A DNA stretch of 25,811 bases from Methylococcaceae bacterium UBA7658 (GTDB lineage Bacteria > Pseudomonadota > Gammaproteobacteria > Methylococcales > Methylomonadaceae), in the NCBI GenBank assembly GCA_002483425.1, contig DLHW01000054.1, positions 35,610 through 61,420 on the forward strand, in the 5' to 3' direction. The notes under the pieces are model-generated. The model had not been told where the DNA came from and made no database searches. It saw only the letters and a list, made by a program, of their open reading frames with translations. Below, piece by piece: positions 1 to 8,691 of this stretch (its first letter is position 1; each line of letters begins with the position of its first letter). Made by a program: the position numbers and the translations under genes.

Positions 1-1988
1 AGTTTATCGCTGACTTTGTCGACATGGTCGTCAGAGATTTGCGAAATATGAACAAGTCCGTCCTTGCCCGGCAGGATGGTGACAAAAGCGCCGAAATCCA
101 TCAGTCTTGCGACTTTGCCTTCGTAAATTTTCCCGACTTCGACTTCGTCGGTAATTTCTTCGATTAAGCGGCGGGCTTCTTCTCCGGCAGCTTTATCAAC
201 CGAAGCGATCTTGACGACCCCATCGTCGGTTAGGTCGACGCTGGCGCCGGTTTGTTCGGTAATCCCGCGGATGGTTGCGCCGCCTTTACCGATGACTTCA
301 CGGATTTTGCTCGGATCGATCTTGAAGCTGATGATGCGGGGGGCGAAGTCTGACATTTGTTCGCGGCTGGCCGACAAGGCTTTGTTCATTTCGCCAAGGA
401 TATGCAAACGCCCGGTTTTGGCTTGCGCCAGCGCGGTTTTCATGATCTCAGCGGTAATGCCGTCAATCTTGATGTCCATTTGCAGGGCTGTGATGCCGTC
501 GGCGGAACCGGCGACCTTAAAGTCCATGTCGCCCAGGTGGTCTTCGTCGCCCATGATGTCGGAAAGGACGGCGAATTGATCGCCTTCTTTGATAAGGCCC
601 ATCGCGATGCCTGCCACCGGTGTTTTAATGGGTACGCCTGCGTCCATTAGTGCAAGGCTGCTGCCGCATACGGAAGCCATCGAACTGGAGCCGTTGGATT
701 CGGTAATTTCCGATACTACTCTAAGGACATAAGGAAATTCATCCATGTCCGGCAATACCGCCAGAACGCCGCGTTTGGCAAGGCGGCCATGGCCGATTTC
801 CCGGCGTTTGGGCGAGCCGACTTGGCCGGTTTCGCCGACACTATAAGGAGGGAAGTTGTAATGTAGCATGAACGGTTCTTTATATTCGCCTGAGAGCGCG
901 TCGATGATTTGCGCATCGCGTTGCGTTCCCAGCGTAGCTACAACTAACGCCTGTGTTTCGCCGCGAGTGAACAGCGCGGAGCCGTGCGTTCTCGGCAATA
1001 CGCCAGTGCGGATGGAAATCGGCCTGATCGAATCCAGCGCCCGTCCGTCGATCCTTTTATTGTCGTTCAAGATGGCGCTGCGAACGATTTTGTATTCGAG
1101 ATTTTCGATGATTATGCGAATCGCGCTTTCGGCATACTCACCGGTTGCGGTCAATTTCTCGACTACGGCATTTCTAATTTCTTTTAATTTCTCTTGCCGT
1201 ATCAGTTTTTCGGGAATCTGATAAGCGGTTTTGATAGCGTCTTCAACGTGGCTTACGACTTGGTGTTCGAGTTCGGCGTTCGTGTCAGGCGCATTCCATT
1301 CGACCTTGCCCATGCCCGCAGCTTCGGCAAATTCATTAATTGCGTTGATGGCGATCTGCATTTGTTCGTGCCCGAATAACACCGAACCGAGCATGACCTC
1401 CTCGGATAGACCGGCGGCTTCGGATTCGACCATCAGCACGGCTTTAGCCGTTCCGGCGACAACGAGATTGAGTTCGGATTCTTTGAGCAGGGCAGGGGAA
1501 GGATTAAGTAGGTACTGACCGTCCTTATAACCCACGCAAGCGGCGCCGATCGGGCCATTAAAAGGTAATCCGGACACCGCCAAGGCAGCAGACGCGCCCA
1601 ATAACGCGGGCACTTCGGTATCGACTTCGGGATTCAACGATACAACGGTAGCGACAATCTGAACTTCGTTGGTAAAGCCTTCAGGAAACAAAGGCCGTAT
1701 CGGTCTGTCGATGAGCCGCGAGATAAGCGTCTCTTGCTCGCTTGGCCTACCCTCGCGCTTAAAAAAACCGCCAGGTATTTTGCCCGCCGCGTAAGCTTTT
1801 TCTTGGTAGTTAACGGTCAGCGGAAAAAAATCGCCGCCGCTCGGTTCTTTTTTGCCAACGGCTGTCACTAAAAGGGTTGTGCCTTCGACGTCGATTATCA
1901 CAGCACCGTCCGCTTGACGGGCTATTTCCCCGGTTTGTAGAGTAACGAACCGGCCGCCGTACTGAAATTGTTTCCTGACTGGATTCAC
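1..1988 (-). CDS. pnp: Polyribonucleotide nucleotidyltransferase (PNPase), 3' end outside the window
   Basis: Phosphorolytic 3'-5' exoribonuclease of mRNA decay, a trimer that in many bacteria joins the RNase E degradosome. About 662 codons are present of a family length near 700. The protein starts MNPVRKQFQYGGR and shows the first RNase PH-like domain, the helical linker, the second RNase PH-like domain (around residues 310-540, with KRREIGHGRLAKR and FPYVLRVVSE), a KH domain (IREVIGKGGATIRG) and the first part of an S1 domain (GKVARLMDFGAFV), cut by the window edge. The start is GTG at 1988-1986, chosen because AAGGAA lies about 8 bases upstream and the N-terminus matches the family. It lies downstream of rpsO, as in E. 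coli, with two hairpins in the gap that could serve processing or autoregulation. Confidence 0.97.
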   Translation of the reverse strand, partial: MNPVRKQFQYGGRFVTLQTGEIARQADGAVIIDVEGTTLLVTAVGKKEPSGGDFFPLTVNYQEKAYAAGKIPGGFFKREGRPSEQETLISRLIDRPIRPLFPEGFTNEVQIVATVVSLNPEVDTEVPALLGASAALAVSGLPFNGPIGAACVGYKDGQYLLNPSPALLKESELNLVVAGTAKAVLMVESEAAGLSEEVMLGSVLFGHEQMQIAINAINEFAEAAGMGKVEWNAPDTNAELEHQVVSHVEDAIKTAYQIPEKLIRQEKLKEIRNAVVEKLTATGEYAESAIRIIIENLEYKIVRSAILNDNKRIDGRALDSIRPISIRTGVLPRTHGSALFTRGETQALVVATLGTQRDAQIIDALSGEYKEPFMLHYNFPPYSVGETGQVGSPKRREIGHGRLAKRGVLAVLPDMDEFPYVLRVVSEITESNGSSSMASVCGSSLALMDAGVPIKTPVAGIAMGLIKEGDQFAVLSDIMGDEDHLGDMDFKVAGSADGITALQMDIKIDGITAEIMKTALAQAKTGRLHILGEMNKALSASREQMSDFAPRIISFKIDPSKIREVIGKGGATIRGITEQTGASVDLTDDGVVKIASVDKAAGEEARRLIEEITDEVEVGKIYEGKVARLMDFGAFVTILPGKDGLVHISQISDDHVDKVSDK

Positions 1989-2027
1989 TATAAGGTTCCT
2001 TATATGTTAAAGAATGAATTAAGGGGG

Positions 2028-2081
2028 TTCACTGCAAAAAGTGAATCAGGAACGGCTAATACACAGCGTAGCAGCCGTTCC
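2028..2081 (-). promoter_or_regulatory. Two hairpins in the rpsO-pnp gap
   Basis: Reading toward pnp, the first hairpin has a perfect 9-base stem (2049-2057 with 2073-2081, GGAACGGCT/AGCCGTTCC) and starts 10 bases after the rpsO stop. The second has a 6-base stem (2028-2033 with 2040-2045, TTCACT/AGTGAA). No clean U-run follows the first stem, so it is either a leaky terminator or a processing hairpin. In E. coli this gap carries an rpsO terminator and the RNase III-cleaved pnp leader used in PNPase autoregulation. The same role here is inferred from position only. Confidence 0.6.
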
Positions 2082-2090
2082 AGGCAAGTT

Positions 2091-2360
2091 TTATTTACGT
2101 AAGCCAAGACGGTCAATCAAGGAACGATAACGGTTAATATCTTTGTTTTTCAGATAGTCCAGCAGTTTCCGGCGCTGGTTAACCATTCGTAACAAACCCC
2201 GGCGGGAATGGTTGTCTTTCTTATGTTCCGCAAAGTGCGGCGTTAAATGCACTATATGTGCAGTCAATAATGCGATTTGGACTTCGGGTGAACCGGTATC
2301 CGTTTCGGATAAACGGTATTGTTCGACCACTGCTTTTTTTTGCTCTGCTGTAAATGCCAT
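2091..2360 (-). CDS. rpsO: 30S ribosomal protein S15
   Basis: Primary binding protein of the 16S rRNA central domain that nucleates platform assembly and forms bridge B4 to the 50S subunit. The 89-residue product is the exact family length. It shows the S15 core ETDTGSPEVQIA, the rRNA-binding helix HKKDNHSRRGLL and the C-terminal segment ending LGLRK. The ATG at 2360 is chosen over an upstream in-frame start at 2450. The protein then begins MAFTAEQKK as expected, an AGGG-like ribosome site lies about 10 bases upstream, and the longer version would run through a terminator hairpin. It lies between truB and pnp, separated from truB by that terminator, so it probably also has its own promoter. 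I could not identify a convincing -35/-10 pair for it. Confidence 0.97.
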   Translation of the reverse strand: MAFTAEQKKAVVEQYRLSETDTGSPEVQIALLTAHIVHLTPHFAEHKKDNHSRRGLLRMVNQRRKLLDYLKNKDINRYRSLIDRLGLRK

Positions 2361-2384
2361 GTAAGTAATCCCTATTTTAAAAAG

Positions 2385-2427
2385 ATTAATAAAAATTAAA
2401 GACTCGCGCTGTATCGAAGAGCGCGAG
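2385..2427 (-). terminator. Rho-independent terminator between truB and rpsO
   Basis: On the minus strand a perfect 8-base stem CTCGCGCT/AGCGCGAG (2420-2427 with 2403-2410, 9-base loop) is followed by TCTTTAATTTTT. It ends transcripts of the rimP-truB operon about 75 bases after the truB stop. It is probably leaky or bypassed by an rpsO promoter, because rpsO and pnp lie directly downstream. Confidence 0.75.
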
Positions 2428-2503
2428 CCGGTTGCAAAATCCATCTCCACGATAGGGTGTAGAAATGGTTTTGAATTTTGTGGGCCTTTGCCGACGCTTG
2501 GGC

Positions 2504-3412
2504 CTAGTCACTCAGATTGAATAGTTTTTTCGGCGCTAGTTTACCATCCAAGCGCATTTCGCCCAACCCTAAAAACTCGTCCGCATGATACATTCGCACC
2601 GGACCGCTTATTTTTTCATCGTTATCAAGTCCGAGCGATTGTCCGTATCTGATGTTAACCGTTTGCCGAGTATCCAAATGTACCGCCGGTAAGGATTGTA
2701 AAGGGTTATCGACAGCTATAAGGGCAGTCATCCGTTCTTGCTCATCCATTGCTTGGAATTGTTCTATCGATGCGGCCTGCGTAATGCAAAATCTGCCTGC
2801 CTGGGTTCTTTTTAGCGCCTTGACCGTTGCTCCGCAACCCAATTCGTGGCCGATGTCTTCGGCAAGCGAGCGAATATAGGTGCCTTTCGAACAGTAAACA
2901 TCGAGTTCCAGCATGTTATGTCGGAACTCGATTAATTCTAATTCAAATATCGTAATACGCCTGGCTAAGCGTTCGACGGTTTTACCGTTCCGGGCCAGTT
3001 CGTACAATTTTTTTCCATCTTGCTTCAATGCCGAGTACATGGGCGGAACCTGACCGATTTCGCCTTTGAATTTGTCCAGCACTGATTGAATGGTTTCAAT
3101 AGTAAAATCGGGCACCGGCTTCATTTCTATAATGCTGCCTTCCAGGTCGCCGGTATCCGTTCTCACGCCGAGTTGGATAACAACCCGGTAACGCTTATTG
3201 TCGTCGAGTAGCATCCCGGATACTTTGGTGGCCGCGCCGAAGCAGACCGGCAACAAACCGGAGGCTAGAGGATCAAGGCTTCCGGTATGTCCCGCCTTGT
3301 TAGCGTTGTATAATCGTTTTACTTCCTGTAACGCCCTGTTCGAAGAGATGCCTAAGCGTTTATCCAACAGCAATATGCCGTGGATATTGCGCCCGGAACG
3401 GCGCATGGTCAT
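2504..3412 (-). CDS. truB: tRNA pseudouridine(55) synthase TruB
   Basis: Isomerises U55 in the T-loop of elongator tRNAs to pseudouridine and acts as a tRNA-folding chaperone. The 302-residue product fits the family. The catalytic motif GHTGSLDPLASGLL carries the nucleophilic aspartate at D47. Further family motifs are the KRYRV strand, QVPPMYSALKQDGKKLYELAR, the RRI segment and GTYIRSLAEDIG. The C-terminal part after about residue 250 is the short TruB-specific PUA-like tail. The start codon overlaps the rbfA stop as ATGA (3409-3412), indicating translational coupling. A second ATG two codons later is also possible. It is the last gene before the terminator that precedes rpsO. Confidence 0.97.
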   Translation of the reverse strand: MTMRRSGRNIHGILLLDKRLGISSNRALQEVKRLYNANKAGHTGSLDPLASGLLPVCFGAATKVSGMLLDDNKRYRVVIQLGVRTDTGDLEGSIIEMKPVPDFTIETIQSVLDKFKGEIGQVPPMYSALKQDGKKLYELARNGKTVERLARRITIFELELIEFRHNMLELDVYCSKGTYIRSLAEDIGHELGCGATVKALKRTQAGRFCITQAASIEQFQAMDEQERMTALIAVDNPLQSLPAVHLDTRQTVNIRYGQSLGLDNDEKISGPVRMYHADEFLGLGEMRLDGKLAPKKLFNLSD

Positions 3413-3798
3413 GGCTTTTCGTCCGTGTTCTCTTCGCCGGGGAGTTCTTCTTTATGTAAATCGCTGAGCAGCTCGGCGACCCGTATTCCTGTATCGAAAG
3501 AGTCGTCGTAGAAGAATTTCAGTTCGGAAATATGTCTGAGCTGCATTTTTTTGGCGAGAAAATGACGGATCATCGGCGCCAGTTCGTTTAACCACTTCAG
3601 GTGGTTTTTCTTACCTTGGGCATCGGCGTTCAGCACGGTAAAATAAATTTTTGCCGAAGCAAGATCCTTGCTCAAGACAACCTCATTGATCGTGATGAAA
3701 CCTAATCTCGAGTCATCGATGTCGCGTTGCAGAATAGACGCCAGTTCCTTTTGCATTTGCGAAGCCACGCGGCTGCTACGGCCATATTCTTTGGTCAT
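3409..3798 (-). CDS. rbfA: 30S ribosome-binding factor A
   Basis: Small KH-fold assembly factor that binds free 30S subunits and helps mature the 5' end of 16S rRNA; in E. coli it is also important at low temperature. The 129-residue product shows the N-terminal helix GRSSRVASQMQKELASIL, the strand LGFITINEVVLSKDLASAK and the family segment LRHISELKFFYDDSFDTG, followed by an acidic tail (EELPGEENTDEKP) as in other RbfA proteins. It begins 5 bases after the infB stop and overlaps truB by four bases, so it belongs to the same operon and is probably translated by reinitiation. Nothing unusual is seen. Confidence 0.96.
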   Translation of the reverse strand: MTKEYGRSSRVASQMQKELASILQRDIDDSRLGFITINEVVLSKDLASAKIYFTVLNADAQGKKNHLKWLNELAPMIRHFLAKKMQLRHISELKFFYDDSFDTGIRVAELLSDLHKEELPGEENTDEKP

Positions 3799-3803
3799 AC
3801 TCT

Positions 3804-6440
3804 TTACAACACCCGTTTAACTTCGGTGCGTTCGAACACTTCGATTTGGTCGCCGATTTTGACGTCGTTATAGTTTTTGACGCCGATACCGCAATCCATG
3901 CCCATTTTGACTTCGGCAACGTCGTCTTTATAACGCCGTAAGGACTCCAATTGGCCTTCAAAGATAACGACGTTATCGCGCAATACGCGGATCGGCAGGT
4001 TGCGTTTGACATAGCCGTCAACGACCATACAGCCTGCAATCGCGCCAAATTTCGGCGAACGGAATACGTCTCGCACTTCAGCCAGGCCGACGATTTGTTC
4101 CTTGATTTCCGGCGCCAACATGCCGCTGATGGACTTTTTAACCTCATCGATGGCTTCGTAAATGATACTGTAATAGTGCAGGTCGACGCCTTTTTCCTCG
4201 ATTAAGCGGCGCGCGGTTGCATCCGCCCTGACGTTAAAGCCCATCAAAATGGCGTTTGAAGCGATAGCCAAATTGACGTCGCCTTCGTTGATGCCGCCGA
4301 CGCCGCCGTACACGACTTTAACTTCCACTTCGTCCGTTGATAGATCAACCAAGGAACCGCGTAACGCCTCCAAGCTGCCTTGAACGTCGGTTTTGAGGAC
4401 GAGATTGACGCTGGCTATTTCGCCAGCAGTCATTCTGGAGAAGACTTCCTCCAGTTTGGAGGCGCTTTGCGCCGCATGTTTGCTGAAGCGTTTGCGGTCT
4501 TCGCGGTGTTTGGCCAGATCTTTAGCGACGCGTTCGTTTTGCACAACCAAAAATTCATCGCCGGCATTCGGCGTTCCTGACAAGCCGAGGATCTCAACCG
4601 GGACGCTGGGTCCCGCTTCTTTGATGGCCTTACCGTTTTCATTGAACATCGCGCGGATACGACCGAATTCGTGCCCGCAAAGAACCATCTGACCGCTTTC
4701 CAAAGTTCCTTTTTGAATCAATACTGTAGCGACTGCGCCTCGGCCTTTGTCCAGCCTTGATTCGATAACGATGCCGGAAGCTGGGCCTTCAGCGGGGGCT
4801 TTTAATTCCAGAATTTCGGTTTGCACAATAAGCGCTTCGATAAGTTCGTCGATACCTTCACCGGTTTTAGCCGAAATTTTCAGGAATTGAATATCGCCTC
4901 CCCATTCTTCGGGAATGACATTGATATTGGCTAATTCTTGCATGACTTTATCGGGGTTGGCGTCCGTCTTGTCGATTTTATTCATGGCGACTATGATAGG
5001 CACATTGGCGGCCCTGGCGTGGTCAACAGCTTCTTTGGTTTGCGGCATGACACCGTCGTCTGCCGCGACCACCACGATTACTACGTCGGTGACATCGGCG
5101 CCGCGGGCGCGCATGGCGGTAAAAGCGGCGTGCCCCGGCGTATCCAAGAACGTAACCGAGCCGTGGTCGGTTTTTACCTGATAAGCGCCGATATGCTGGG
5201 TAATGCCGCCCGCTTCACCGGCGGCAACGCGGGTTTTACGGATATAGTCCAGCAGCGACGTTTTACCGTGGTCGACGTGTCCCATGATTGTGACGATAGG
5301 CGCTCTGGGCAAAGCCGGAAACTCCTCGTCTTGTTGAGCCTCGGCAAGTAATTCTTTTTCAAAGTCGTCGTCATTTTGCATGACGGCTTTGTGGCCCATT
5401 TCTTCAACTAATATTACGGCAGTTTCCTGATCAATAGGCTGATTGATAGTCGCCATAATGCCCAATTTCATCAGATGCTTGATGACTAATGCCGCTTTTA
5501 CGCTCATTTTTTGGGCAAGATCGGAGACGTTTATCATCTCGGGTATCGATACCTCTTTGACCACGGGCGCAACGGGTTTTTCGAATTGGTGCTTGCTATC
5601 GGCTTGAATTGTGCTGCTGCGCTCTGACGACTTGTTTTTCTTTTTACGCGAAGCGTTCCAATTAATACTGTGACCTTCTTCTTCTGCCTTGCCGCCCCTG
5701 TGCAAGGTGCCTTTTTTCTTGCCCTCAGCTTGTTGGCGAACCCGTTCGGCATTTCTTTTTATGGACTCTTCGTGACGGCGTTCTTTTTCGTCCAGTTTCT
5801 TTTTCGAATCCTCGAGTTCCGCTGGTTTTACCGGTTTTTCGGTTTTCGCTTTTTTCTCGATTTTTAGCGCTAATGTTTCAACGTCCGTATCGATTTTGGG
5901 TTCTTCCGTAATTGTCTTAGCAGGAGTTTCTTGTTCGAGTACGGACTCAATTTTTGGTGCTTCTTTGCTTACGCCGGACGGTTCGGTAATCGCCCCGGCT
6001 TCTTCGCCGACCCTTGCTTGAGAAGTTGCCGGTTCACTAACTTCTGCAGCCGTTTGCGCGAGAACGTTTAATGTATTTTCCGGCGGAATATCGTTTTTTT
6101 CGGCAGCTTCCGCTTCGTCTTTGGATTTTAAATTGACGTAGGTCCTTTTTTTGCGAACTTCGACACTGATGGTTTTAGTTGAAGCGCCTGGAGCGTTAGG
6201 CTGTTTAATCTCAATTACTTTCCGGCGTTCTAAAGTAACCCGTTTAGGCGAGCCTTCGGTTTCTCCCGTTGGCTTGCCGTGGCGATTACGCAGATGAATG
6301 AGCAATTTTTTTTGATCTTCATCGCTTATAACATCTTCAGGGTTCGTTACCGAAAGTCCGGCTTCATTAAGCTGAACCAATAACCTTTCCAGAGGAATTT
6401 TAACTACCTCGGCTAATTCACGCACTGATTTATCGCTCAT
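3804..6440 (-). CDS. infB: Translation initiation factor IF-2
   Basis: GTPase that brings fMet-tRNA to the 30S P site and promotes subunit joining. The 878-residue product has an IF2 N-terminal module at residues 1-52, a highly charged linker of about 240 residues rich in Lys and Glu, and a second IF2_N module at about 295-350. The G domain carries GHVDHGKT at 387-394, DTPGH at 433-437 and NKID at 487-490. After it come domain II, and the domains III/IV that bind fMet-tRNA. The ATG at 6440 has a good ribosome site (AAGGAGCC, 6 bases upstream) and lies 11 bases after the nusA stop. The linker differs in sequence from enterobacterial IF-2 but not in character. The same operon starts with the initiator tRNA that this factor recognises. 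Confidence 0.98.
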   Translation of the reverse strand: MSDKSVRELAEVVKIPLERLLVQLNEAGLSVTNPEDVISDEDQKKLLIHLRNRHGKPTGETEGSPKRVTLERRKVIEIKQPNAPGASTKTISVEVRKKRTYVNLKSKDEAEAAEKNDIPPENTLNVLAQTAAEVSEPATSQARVGEEAGAITEPSGVSKEAPKIESVLEQETPAKTITEEPKIDTDVETLALKIEKKAKTEKPVKPAELEDSKKKLDEKERRHEESIKRNAERVRQQAEGKKKGTLHRGGKAEEEGHSINWNASRKKKNKSSERSSTIQADSKHQFEKPVAPVVKEVSIPEMINVSDLAQKMSVKAALVIKHLMKLGIMATINQPIDQETAVILVEEMGHKAVMQNDDDFEKELLAEAQQDEEFPALPRAPIVTIMGHVDHGKTSLLDYIRKTRVAAGEAGGITQHIGAYQVKTDHGSVTFLDTPGHAAFTAMRARGADVTDVVIVVVAADDGVMPQTKEAVDHARAANVPIIVAMNKIDKTDANPDKVMQELANINVIPEEWGGDIQFLKISAKTGEGIDELIEALIVQTEILELKAPAEGPASGIVIESRLDKGRGAVATVLIQKGTLESGQMVLCGHEFGRIRAMFNENGKAIKEAGPSVPVEILGLSGTPNAGDEFLVVQNERVAKDLAKHREDRKRFSKHAAQSASKLEEVFSRMTAGEIASVNLVLKTDVQGSLEALRGSLVDLSTDEVEVKVVYGGVGGINEGDVNLAIASNAILMGFNVRADATARRLIEEKGVDLHYYSIIYEAIDEVKKSISGMLAPEIKEQIVGLAEVRDVFRSPKFGAIAGCMVVDGYVKRNLPIRVLRDNVVIFEGQLESLRRYKDDVAEVKMGMDCGIGVKNYNDVKIGDQIEVFERTEVKRVL

Positions 6441-6451
6441 TTTTTGGCTCC

Positions 6452-7969
6452 TTATTCTTCACCCGATGTTTCAGCAAACCAAGGTTCGCGGGCTTTCATA
6501 ATAAGCTGCGCCGCCCGTTCTTCGGTCATGTCGGTAAAACTTAACAAATCATCGATGGATTGTTCTGCTAAATCTTCCATGCTGACTATTCCATGACTCG
6601 CTAACTCGTTAGCTAACGCCGCATCCATACCTTCCATATCAAGTAAATCATCCGCAGGATGAATGGATTCGATTTTTTCTTCGGCAGTGATGGCATCGTA
6701 AAGCAAAGCGTCCTTGGCGCGGTTTTTCAACTCTTCGACAAGATCTTGATCGAAGCCTTCGATATCCAGCATTTCACTGAATGGGACGTAGGCAATCTCT
6801 TCGACCGTATTAAAACCTTCTTCAACCAAAAGCATTGCGATATCCTCGTCAACATCGAGTTTGTCGATAAAGAGCTGCTTAATTTTAAACGCTTCGGCTT
6901 CGCTTTTTTCTTCGGCCTTAGTGGCGTCGAGCACATTAAGTTCCCAGCCGGTAAGTTCCGATGCCAAACGGACATTTTGACCGCCGCGGCCTATGGCTTG
7001 AGACAGGTTTTCAGAACTGACCGCTAAATCCATGCTGTGTTTATCTTCGTCGACAACGATGGCTTGGATTTCGGCAGGCGCCATTGCATTGATGACGAAT
7101 TGAGCTTCGTTCGGATTCCACAGAATGATATCGATCCGTTCGCCGGCCAGTTCGTTCGTGACCGATTGTACGCGAGAACCGCGCATGCCCACACACGCGC
7201 CAACCGGGTCGAGCCTAGGATCGTTGCTTTTTACGGCAATTTTGGCTCTGGAACCGGGATCGCGAGCCGCGCCCATAATCGAGATTAAGCCTTCGTTGAC
7301 CTCAGGGACTTCTAAACGGAATAAGGCTATGAGCAACTCGGGTGCAGTGCGGCTCACAAAAAGTTGCGGCCCGCGCGCTTCCGAACGGACGTCTTTTAGA
7401 TAACCTCTAATTCGGTCGCCGTTGCGGATGGCTTCTTTGGGAATTAAATCTTCTTTAGCGATAAAAGCCTCTACATGCCCGCCTAAGTCTAGGTAAACGC
7501 TACCTTTTTCTATCCGTTTTACAATGCCTGTTATCAGCTCGCCGACCCTGCTTTTGTAGGCTTCGACAATTTTCTTACGCTCCGCTTCACGGACTTTATG
7601 AATAATGACTTGTTTTGCATGTTGCGCGGCAATTCGTCCGAATTCGACGGATTCGATCTCTTCTTGAATAATATCGCCGGCTTGAATATTTTTATCATCC
7701 AGTTGAGCGGCTTCTAACAGGATTTGCGAAGCGGGAAACTCCACGTCGCCGTCGATTTCGGGATTAGCGTCCACCACATCCCATTGCCGGTAAGTTTTGT
7801 AATCTCCTGTTTTTCTATCGACGACAACGCGCGCTTTGATTTGATTGGTATGGCGTTTGATTGTAGCGGCTTCTAATGCCGATTCGATGGCTTGGAAAAC
7901 AATTTCCTTGTCGATATCTTTTTCATTAGAAAATACCTCGGCGACCAATAAAATCTCTTTATTTGCCAT
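6452..7969 (-). CDS. nusA: Transcription termination/antitermination factor NusA
   Basis: RNA polymerase-associated factor controlling pausing, termination and antitermination. The product of 505 residues matches the 495-residue E. coli protein. The order is an N-terminal polymerase-binding domain starting MANKEILLVAEVFSNEK, an S1 domain (ELITGIVKRIEKGSVYLDLGG), KH1 (DPVGACVGMRGSRVQ), KH2 (AIGRGGQNVRLASEL) and two acidic repeats (around 365-415 and 440-490) typical of gammaproteobacteria. The ATG at 7969 is preferred to the in-frame one at 7987. A near-perfect AGGAGG lies 5 bases upstream of it, inside the end of rimP, and the N-terminus then aligns with the family. The gene overlaps rimP by 11 bases. 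In E. coli, NusA represses its own operon through the leader, and a leader hairpin is present here. Confidence 0.97.
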   Translation of the reverse strand: MANKEILLVAEVFSNEKDIDKEIVFQAIESALEAATIKRHTNQIKARVVVDRKTGDYKTYRQWDVVDANPEIDGDVEFPASQILLEAAQLDDKNIQAGDIIQEEIESVEFGRIAAQHAKQVIIHKVREAERKKIVEAYKSRVGELITGIVKRIEKGSVYLDLGGHVEAFIAKEDLIPKEAIRNGDRIRGYLKDVRSEARGPQLFVSRTAPELLIALFRLEVPEVNEGLISIMGAARDPGSRAKIAVKSNDPRLDPVGACVGMRGSRVQSVTNELAGERIDIILWNPNEAQFVINAMAPAEIQAIVVDEDKHSMDLAVSSENLSQAIGRGGQNVRLASELTGWELNVLDATKAEEKSEAEAFKIKQLFIDKLDVDEDIAMLLVEEGFNTVEEIAYVPFSEMLDIEGFDQDLVEELKNRAKDALLYDAITAEEKIESIHPADDLLDMEGMDAALANELASHGIVSMEDLAEQSIDDLLSFTDMTEERAAQLIMKAREPWFAETSGEE

Positions 7970-8444
7970 TGCGTCCTCCTTTTTCAATTGAGTAATCGGG
8001 CACCAGACGCGCTTTGCTTATCGTGTCGAAAGGCACCTCAAAAATTTGCTCTGCTTCGCGCAGCGTAATTATGCCGTCCACAACTTTCTCAATAACACCG
8101 GTAATTTTTTTCCTGCCGGCATTAGATTGGTATAGGTTAACGAGGACGGTGCTACCGGTAAATTGTTCAAACTGATGGACATAAAAAAACGGCCTGTCCG
8201 CGCCGGGCGAAGAAACTTCCAACTGGTAATTGCCTTGAATCGGATCCTCGACATCTAGGATGCCGCTGATTTGGTGGCTGACCTTGGAGCAATCGTCCAC
8301 CTGGACGCCATCCGGACTGTCAATGTAAATCCGGAGCAAGCCATGTTTGGGGTGGGGGTTATATTCGATTCCGACACACGCATAACCCATGCCCTCAACG
8401 ATGGGTTCGATCAAATTGATCAAATGCTCAGGCGCCCGTTTCAT
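7959..8444 (-). CDS. rimP: Ribosome maturation factor RimP
   Basis: Assembly factor of the 30S subunit, acting near the head and S12. The 161-residue product shows the N-terminal alpha/beta domain (LINLIEPIVEGMGYACVGIEY), the segment GLLRIYIDSPDGVQVDDC, the conserved YQLEVSSPGADRPF and the C-terminal Sm-like barrel. The ATG at 8444 is chosen because GAGGA lies 4-5 bases upstream and the protein then begins where relatives do. The longer in-frame start at 8483 would place the N-terminus inside a terminator-like hairpin. It is the first protein gene of the operon and its 3' end overlaps nusA. Confidence 0.94.
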   Translation of the reverse strand: MKRAPEHLINLIEPIVEGMGYACVGIEYNPHPKHGLLRIYIDSPDGVQVDDCSKVSHQISGILDVEDPIQGNYQLEVSSPGADRPFFYVHQFEQFTGSTVLVNLYQSNAGRKKITGVIEKVVDGIITLREAEQIFEVPFDTISKARLVPDYSIEKGGRNGK

Positions 8445-8467
8445 GTATTCCTCGACAATCTTTGCAC

Positions 8468-8490
8468 AAAAAAAAAGAGCCAACGGCCCT
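8468..8490 (-). terminator. Terminator-like hairpin (attenuator) in the rimP-nusA leader
   Basis: On the minus strand a 6-base stem (AGGGCC with GGCTCT, including one G-U pair, loop GTT) is followed immediately by nine T residues. It sits only 24 bases upstream of the rimP ATG. Since the rimP-nusA-infB operon must be expressed, it probably works as a partial terminator or attenuator. E. coli also has terminators between metY and rimP, with NusA-dependent control there. The function here is inferred from sequence and position. Confidence 0.65.
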
Positions 8491-8536
8491 TCCTTTAATA
8501 ACCTTCCAGTTAAGCTTCCGCGTAAAGAAGCTTTTC

Positions 8537-8562
8537 AAAATAAAAAAACCCCATGCCGGGGT
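8537..8562 (-). terminator. Rho-independent terminator after tRNA-fMet
   Basis: The stem ACCCC/GGGGT (8548-8552 with 8558-8562, five-base loop) is followed on the minus strand by TTTTTTTATTT. It starts 11 bases beyond the tRNA 3' end. It would release the tRNA precursor and lets only readthrough transcripts reach rimP. Confidence 0.85.
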
Positions 8563-8573
8563 CTTCTTGTTTT

Positions 8574-8650
<77 letters not shown>

Positions 8651-8663
8651 ATTAAGAGAAGCG

Positions 8664-8691
8664 ATTATAAAGCAATTGATGAAATTAGCAA
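8664..8691 (-). promoter_or_regulatory. Sigma-70 promoter of the tRNA-fMet/rimP operon
   Basis: A consensus -10 box TATAAT (8664-8669) lies 16 bases from a -35-like TTGCTA (8686-8691) on the minus strand. Transcription would begin near 8657, a few bases before the mature tRNA 5' end. The region between the -10 and the start (CGCTTCTC) is partly GC-rich. Confidence 0.7.

Noticed and set aside
211..1518. Several plus-strand frames of 60-120 codons
   Set aside because: They lie opposite pnp, have no family resemblance and reflect the codon bias of the real gene on the other strand.
2361..2450. N-terminal extension of rpsO
   Set aside because: It runs through a terminator hairpin and S15 is 89 residues in almost all bacteria.
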